Source: Botrytis cinerea B05.10 (lineage: Eukaryota > Ascomycota > Leotiomycetes > Helotiales > Sclerotiniaceae). From it: DNA of 64,000 nucleotides. Below, in pieces: positions 58,851 through 64,000 of this stretch. Within the stretch, counting starts at the first letter, position 1, and the number at the start of each line of letters is the position of its first letter. The position numbers were made by a program, and so were the translations under genes. The notes below the pieces were generated by a model. It saw only the letters and a list, made by a program, of their open reading frames with translations, was not told the origin of the DNA and ran no database searches. The DNA is taken from assembly GCF_000143535.2 (NCBI RefSeq), contig NC_037311.1, forward strand, positions 2,604,001 through 2,668,000. The letters are read 5' to 3'.

Positions 58851-59160
58851 TAATATTAGAACATACAAGGAAGAGCTTGTCTTTGATGAGTGTTGAGTCT
58901 GTGCATATGTCAACAACGCACAAACATCGAGACCTCGTTTTTATTTCTTACTTTTTTAGTTCAACAGAAATCTCATTTACGGAAGGAGGCGAAACTGGAG
59001 CAAGTGGTAGCAAATCAATTGTAATCAATGATGAGGTTCTCATAGGTAATTCGAAGCGTGGCTTGGAACTTATCTTAGTCTACGATAAATAATCTGCTGT
59101 AACCGATCACGTGCTTAGAGGTCCGTGCATCTTTACTCAACTATCTAATAACTATCAATA

Positions 59161-59562
59161 ACATGATTTAATATCGAGTGGCCTATGTCACCGAGTGGCT
59201 CATTTTAAATATATACAAAGTTTATTTGTGTGTAATTGTGCACTTTTTTTCTCATTTATTGATACGATTTTTTCAAAATTTAATATATAATATTTCATTA
59301 TATAAGTACTAAAAGAATCTAATTTGTTTTTGAAAATCTCAATTAATAGAAGAGTCATTATTAAAATAATTTTTTTGTAATGAAAATGATCATAAGAAAA
59401 CTAGATTTTTAAAGAGCTAATTTTTTATTAATGTTTAAAAGTTTTTTCTTTTTCCCAAAAAAATATTTAGTTATTAAAACATAAATATTAGAAAAAGTCT
59501 AATTTTAGTATAGTTTGAAAAAGGCCACTCGGTGATATGAGTTACTCGGTGTTAAACCACGT
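59161..59562. mobile_element. Miniature inverted-repeat element, copy B
   Basis: A 402-bp non-coding element with imperfect terminal inverted repeats of about 50 bp. The left end reads ACATGATTTAATATCGAGTG and includes TCACCGAGTGGC; the reverse complement of the right end reads ACGTGGTTTAACACCGAGTA and includes TCACCGAGTGGC. TA flanks both ends, a target duplication typical of Tc1/mariner-type mobilisation. Copy A lies at 9113-9549. Confidence 0.75.
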
Positions 59563-60510
59563 TATGTAAAACTAATCGAAAAAAGATTCTCAGTGAAGCT
59601 TAACAAATAACTCTCTATATATAATTTATACAAGTTTCTATTCAAATCTATAAGAAATATAGATAATTCTTTAGGAGTATATATCTAGAAAAGCATTTAA
59701 TATTATATATTGTATTTTCAACTAAGACTTGATATATATGTATATATATATTTTTAATAGAGAGATATAAACAGTTTTATAATTTCAGTTTTGGGAAATT
59801 TTAATAGTAAAATGAAGGGGTTCATAATCTTAGATCTTCAAAAAAGCCTAATATCCTGTTCAGCGCGATAAGGTTAACACAGAATCAGACAATTTTTCCT
59901 CAAACTATGTATTTTGTCCAACTCTAGTTTCGGTACAGCGGTAAGTGTTCGGCCAGGGTTTAGTGAGGGGTATATCCTGGTACTTTCCACTCGGTTTAAT
60001 CCGGTAGTTAGTCAAGAACGTTAACGTACTCCTGTACTCTATAACTTTCAACCCAGTCATGTTAAGCTAACATTCCTAGAATATTACCCCGCTAGGTTGA
60101 CTGAATACTTGATCCCCATACTAACCACAATGGAGAATGTAGATCAGATATCATGACGATCGAAGTCAAAATCGTTTCAAGGTTCCCAACTTAATCACCT
60201 CTTTTGCTTATCAACTCTCTTGTTCCTCAAATGTGATCTCGTATTTTGACTTTTCATAGCTGTAGAAAGATAAAACGGAGATAACTCGTCATCGGAGTTC
60301 GGTGGAATTATGCGGAAGCACAGCTCCTAGAACCCCTCTCGAGATAATCCCTGATCTTGGCTAGACTTTCAGTTATCGCAACATCACGGCATTCCTTTGC
60401 AAAGACTCTCTGGCTTACACCGAGGAATCTTATATCCCCAACTTCAAAATCTACCACCCATACACCAGTTATTCATCAGCGAACTTCTGGTCAAATTTTC
60501 TGTTGCAAAG

Positions 60511-61578
60511 ATGTCATTCATAAAAGTCTTTTGGGCCGACAAGACAGCAAAGTACATCTCTGTTGAAGACGGCTCCGAAACTGAAGATCAGCCTACAGTG
60601 AGAAGCAGTCACTCTTCAAAAGTATCGGTTTCTAGGCCATTCTACTTCGCTTCCTTATCTTTGTTTGCCATCTTTCCGATCCTTATTATCGCTCTGTTTG
60701 TACAGCATGGTCGTCTCGCCCACGCCTACATCAACGACGGTTTTCTCAAAGGCTTTACTACAGAGTTAGGTATCTATCTTCATTCAATAATACTTCAGAC
60801 TACTGGCTAACCATGCGACATTTCAAAGATCCAATCAAAAATATACTTTCCGAAGAAACTGTTCGTTTTACTGGCGGTCTTCATTTCCACAAGAATGGGA
60901 CTTTATACCGAGAGACAATCGAAGGGGAGCCTCAGTATGTCGGAGAACCCTCGCCAGAAATAGATTCAGCATGGAATCAACTGCTCAAAGGTAAGTAAGT
61001 AAATTTGAGGATTGCCGCATGTAACTAACTAATTGTAGGTCAATATATGAATCTTGTTGGAGACGAAGCCACAAGTATGGTCGAACGGACATGGAAAGAT
61101 GAACATGGTAACTACGAGGTTGCGTAAGTCTCGTACCCTCCTACATTTTATATCTACTGGAAGCTAATGAATTAAAAAGTCTAGATGTAATGCATACTCT
61201 TCATTGTGTGGTGAGTTAACAAGAATGACTTGAACTGTCTTGACCCTGCCTAGCAAGACCGTTAACAGAGGGTTAGAATAAAGTGAGGATGGCTCTAGAC
61301 CCGGAATATTATCCGAGAAAAGAAAGCCATAGAATCCACAGAATGCACGTTGGTGAGTAATACAAGATACCTCGTACAGAATAGTGTCGCTGATAGCAAC
61401 TATAGATCACTGCATCGACTATCTTAGGCAGACTGTGCAGTGCCATGGTGATCTTACCCCGATGGTTTTCAGTTGGTCAGATGACGCTGGTAGAGTGGTT
61501 GCCGATTGGAAAGAACCTCACACTTGCCGGAACTTTCATAGCATCCGCAGTTGGGCTGAAGATCATTTTCGACCGTGA
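60511..61578 (+). CDS. UstYa-like (DUF3328) membrane oxidase 3
   Basis: Six exons, 60511-60769, 60829-60990, 61039-61123, 61180-61210 (31 nt), 61277-61352 and 61406-61578, give 261 aa with consistent phases. The ATG is at 60511. Residues 44-65 form the membrane segment. The lumenal domain has ISEETVRF-like and WNQLLKGQYMNL segments typical of UstYa proteins. It carries both motifs: DVMHTLHCVNKVRMAL (HxxHC at 174-178) and MHVDHCIDYLRQTVQCHGD (HxxHC at 203-207). Between them is the conserved YYP. The fourth and fifth introns were placed because only they restore the motifs in frame. The protein matches the classic UstYa/UstYb layout more closely than copy 2 and probably acts on the same peptide. 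The domain call is firm; the substrate is inferred. Confidence 0.85.
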
Positions 61579-64000
61579 ACTCCAGCTGTTGGAATGTGAC
61601 AGATAGGTAATTGGTTGCAGTCTCTGCATATAGGAACTGTGAGGATTTAGGTCGAGATGTACATTACTTCTAAATACAAAATTTAACACAAAGTACGCAT
61701 ATAAGATAGACACAAAGTACACCTTGATACAAATATATATATACAGATGTAGATAGGAGCCAGCCCTCTTAATCTAGGAAGTTGGTTGCCATTTTCAGGT
61801 TATAAAGTGAGGTGTCTGTACACTTGTAAATATAGTTTGTCAGCTTATGTTGTATGTCAAAAACTACAAGATTTTTTGATGTGAAAGCCTTCAATATTGA
61901 GAGTTATGAAAAGAATACTTTACACGTATGGTCTTGAATTTTGTTTTACAATCATTTTAGTTCTAAGAAGAGCTTTAGAAGAGATAAAAAGAATTCATAC
62001 TAAAAGCTCAGAGAAACAAACAAGCACTCCTCAAAACAGCAAAATGATAGTTTTGCTCACACCTTTCAAGTACTGACTTTTTCTTTCTGGTTTCTTTTCT
62101 TGTTCGTTCAAGTTTGTGATCTCGGGTTCTAGAAAGATTGTTCTTAGTGTAATATCTGTATGTTCTTTTCTTATATACACTTAAATAAACATTTGAATGG
62201 GATTTGTCACATCGCGAGATCTTTCCCCAAATCCTCAAAAAGTAAATTCAACAATTTCTATATAAGTGAATAATGAAATATGGAGGAAGAAAAGAGCCAC
62301 AAACACCAACCCCAATACCGAAGTAAAGAATTAAAAAAAACTAAACAAATTCACCTCACAACACCTATAACAACCATGTAAATCCCATACAAGCTCCATC
62401 CCAAATCAGATATAAATGAATGTTCGAAGTATAGGAGCTATAGGACTTGTATTATAAGAAGTGAATGAAGATGAGGTAAAGCAAAGCGAGGTATATAACA
62501 TCATTGTATATGTATATAACTAACTATGCTAGTAATTACCTACATATCCGGTATCTAATATGTAAAACAAAATAAATAAATAAATAATCGCAACCATACT
62601 ACTAACACATCCGTCTATCAAATATATTTGATAAGGGATAGAGTGTGTAGAATAGCGGTCTATGAAACAAAACACCTTTCGAATCCAAGCTCACTCTTAT
62701 CATCACATTCAAAAGTTACATCAACTCATAATCCACAATTCAAAGGAATCCAAGTCGAATATCTATTGATCACTAGTCATCTATCTATCCACCGCAAAAT
62801 AATCAGATCCCCCATTGACCCTCCAAAACTTCCTGAGTACATCATGTTCCTATCCACCCCACACTCGTATTCATTCCCCTTTCCAAGTCACCAAAAATCT
62901 CCTCATATTTATCTACCTCAAATAATCTCTTAGGATCTCAAGATTTCAACCTAAGCTCTCACTCCACCCAAACCAAAGAAATAAATCCACGAGTCCCTCG
63001 CCTCGCCTTCAAATAATAAAATCAACTAGACCCCAAAACCCGATCATTCTCCCCATCCTCTATAAGTCTCTTCTCCTCTCTCCTCCTTCCCAAGTCCCCC
63101 ACAAAAATAATAAACACACCTAAACAAACAACCCCCCCCCCCTAACCCCTCAACCATCCCTCATCCCTCGCAGATGCATTCTTCAAAAAACATTCCCATT
63201 CAATAAATAATCATAGACAATCACTGAACCTAATCTCTTCAACAACTTTGTAATTATTACAACTTCACTTTTCACTCTCCAAAGCCCCTTTTTCTCTATT
63301 ACATACATTCAAACAAACATTGTACGCGGAAAGCATATGACTCATATGCTACGTGACAAGGACATTTAGTATATATATTTCCTCATTCTATTTCAACCCT
63401 ATATTGTATATTATATCCCAAATATATCCTTACACCTTATTATCACTATATAATAATTCACTTTCAATTCCTATATATAGCTATTAGATTAATTATATTA
63501 GATTTAATAACAATATATAGCTTAAAAAGCTATAATACAGAATCTTCCTAATTGAAAATATATAGAGTTTTTATAAACAAGCTAGCCCAATCGGATTATA
63601 GCTTAAGTCAACCACCCTACTTTCTGGCCACCCCTGTTTTGGGCCACCCTTTTACACCAAAAATCGCTTTTTTGGCCTATTAATATCTCTATCAAAACAC
63701 AATATAATTTAATAAGATTTTATATGAGTATAATTTGAATTGTTTTAGATTCAATTACGAATTTTCAGAATTTTGCGATTTTTCTGGATGGAGAGCTGAA
63801 GCTTCAAAATATCGATTTTTCAATTTGTATGTAAATCACATACAAATTCAAAATTCCATTTAAAACTCTTATAACTTTTTAATAAAAATTCATAAAAATA
63901 AACTGAAAATTTTTATTATATTAATAGATTATAATCAATGGAATAGCTTCAGAAATATATTGAAATTTCTATTAAATAAATATATATAGGGGTACTTTCG
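61579..64000. other. Right-hand AT-rich region without a supported gene
   Basis: About 2.4 kb. The stretch 61.6-63.6 kb is AT-rich with pyrimidine-rich and A-rich simple sequence and no credible frame. From about 63615 the sequence changes character and may be the start of a mobile element (annotated separately). Confidence 0.5.
63615..64000. mobile_element. Possible left end of a transposable element (runs off window)
   Basis: A short block with repeated GGCCACC words (CTGGCCACCCCTGTTTTGGG, then CCACCCTTTTACACC) abuts very AT-rich non-coding DNA that continues to the window end. Inside is a perfect 11-bp inverted repeat (AATTTGTATGT at 63822-63832, ACATACAAATT at 63838-63848). The abrupt edge and internal palindrome suggest a decayed DNA transposon, but the other end is not visible. 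Confidence 0.3.

Larger units (their letters stand above)
57950..60510. other. Spacer with decayed tandem repeat and miniature element
   Basis: About 2.6 kb between divergently transcribed UstYa-like genes. It contains a 128-bp-period repeat (58409-58850), a TIR element (59161-59562) and AT-rich DNA to about 59850. No gene is supported; the ORF at 58877-59092 lacks family features. Confidence 0.5.

Overview
This window is nuclear DNA of a filamentous ascomycete. The evidence is split genes with short introns (mostly 50-75 bp) carrying GTAAGT-like donors and CTAAC-type branch sites, a White Collar-1 photoreceptor, a mitochondrial GatB, Zn2Cys6 regulators, and long AT-rich, microsatellite-rich spacers. 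Gene content and sequence style suggest Leotiomycetes, probably the Sclerotiniaceae (Botrytis/Sclerotinia-like). That placement is inference only.

Layout. 1-2.1 kb: the 5' part of a type II HAD hydrolase (-) and an HNH-domain protein (+). 3.5-4.6 kb: an ankyrin-repeat reading frame (-) broken by an in-frame stop. 4.6-10.1 kb: gene-free, AT-rich, full of simple repeats, with one copy of a TIR-bearing miniature element (9113-9549). 10.1-32 kb: housekeeping and regulatory core: mitochondrial GatB (-), a DUF6594-like membrane protein (+), White Collar-1 (-), importin beta-3/Kap121 (-), Sds23 (+). 34.5-41 kb: a Zn2Cys6 transcription factor (+) and a DHA1-type MFS transporter (+). 41-48.5 kb: a decay zone of frameshifted fragments, including F-box-like paralogues, and one uncharacterised ORF. 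48.9-51.3 kb: a protein with an internal ubiquitin-like domain (-) and its degraded paralogue. 52-61.6 kb: the most interesting region.

The 52-61.6 kb region looks like a small biosynthetic cluster for a ribosomally made, post-translationally modified peptide (RiPP) of the dikaritin type, the class that includes ustiloxins, phomopsins and asperipin. It holds: (1) a secreted precursor with ten identical 17-residue units, each bounded by Lys-Arg Kex2 sites; (2) a membrane-anchored 2-oxoglutarate/Fe(II) oxygenase of prolyl-4-hydroxylase type, divergently transcribed from the precursor; (3) three UstYa-like (DUF3328) single-pass membrane oxidases, each with two HxxHC motifs. The inferred route is secretion, Kex2 cleavage into ten copies of one peptide, and oxidative modification of Tyr/Phe/Pro residues in the secretory pathway. 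No S41 peptidase, methyltransferase or dedicated transporter is visible next to it. The cluster also hosts a second copy of the miniature element and a decayed 128-bp tandem repeat. The right edge runs into AT-rich DNA that may be the start of another transposon.

Exon boundaries were inferred by eye from splice signals, frame continuity and family similarity. No database search was possible.
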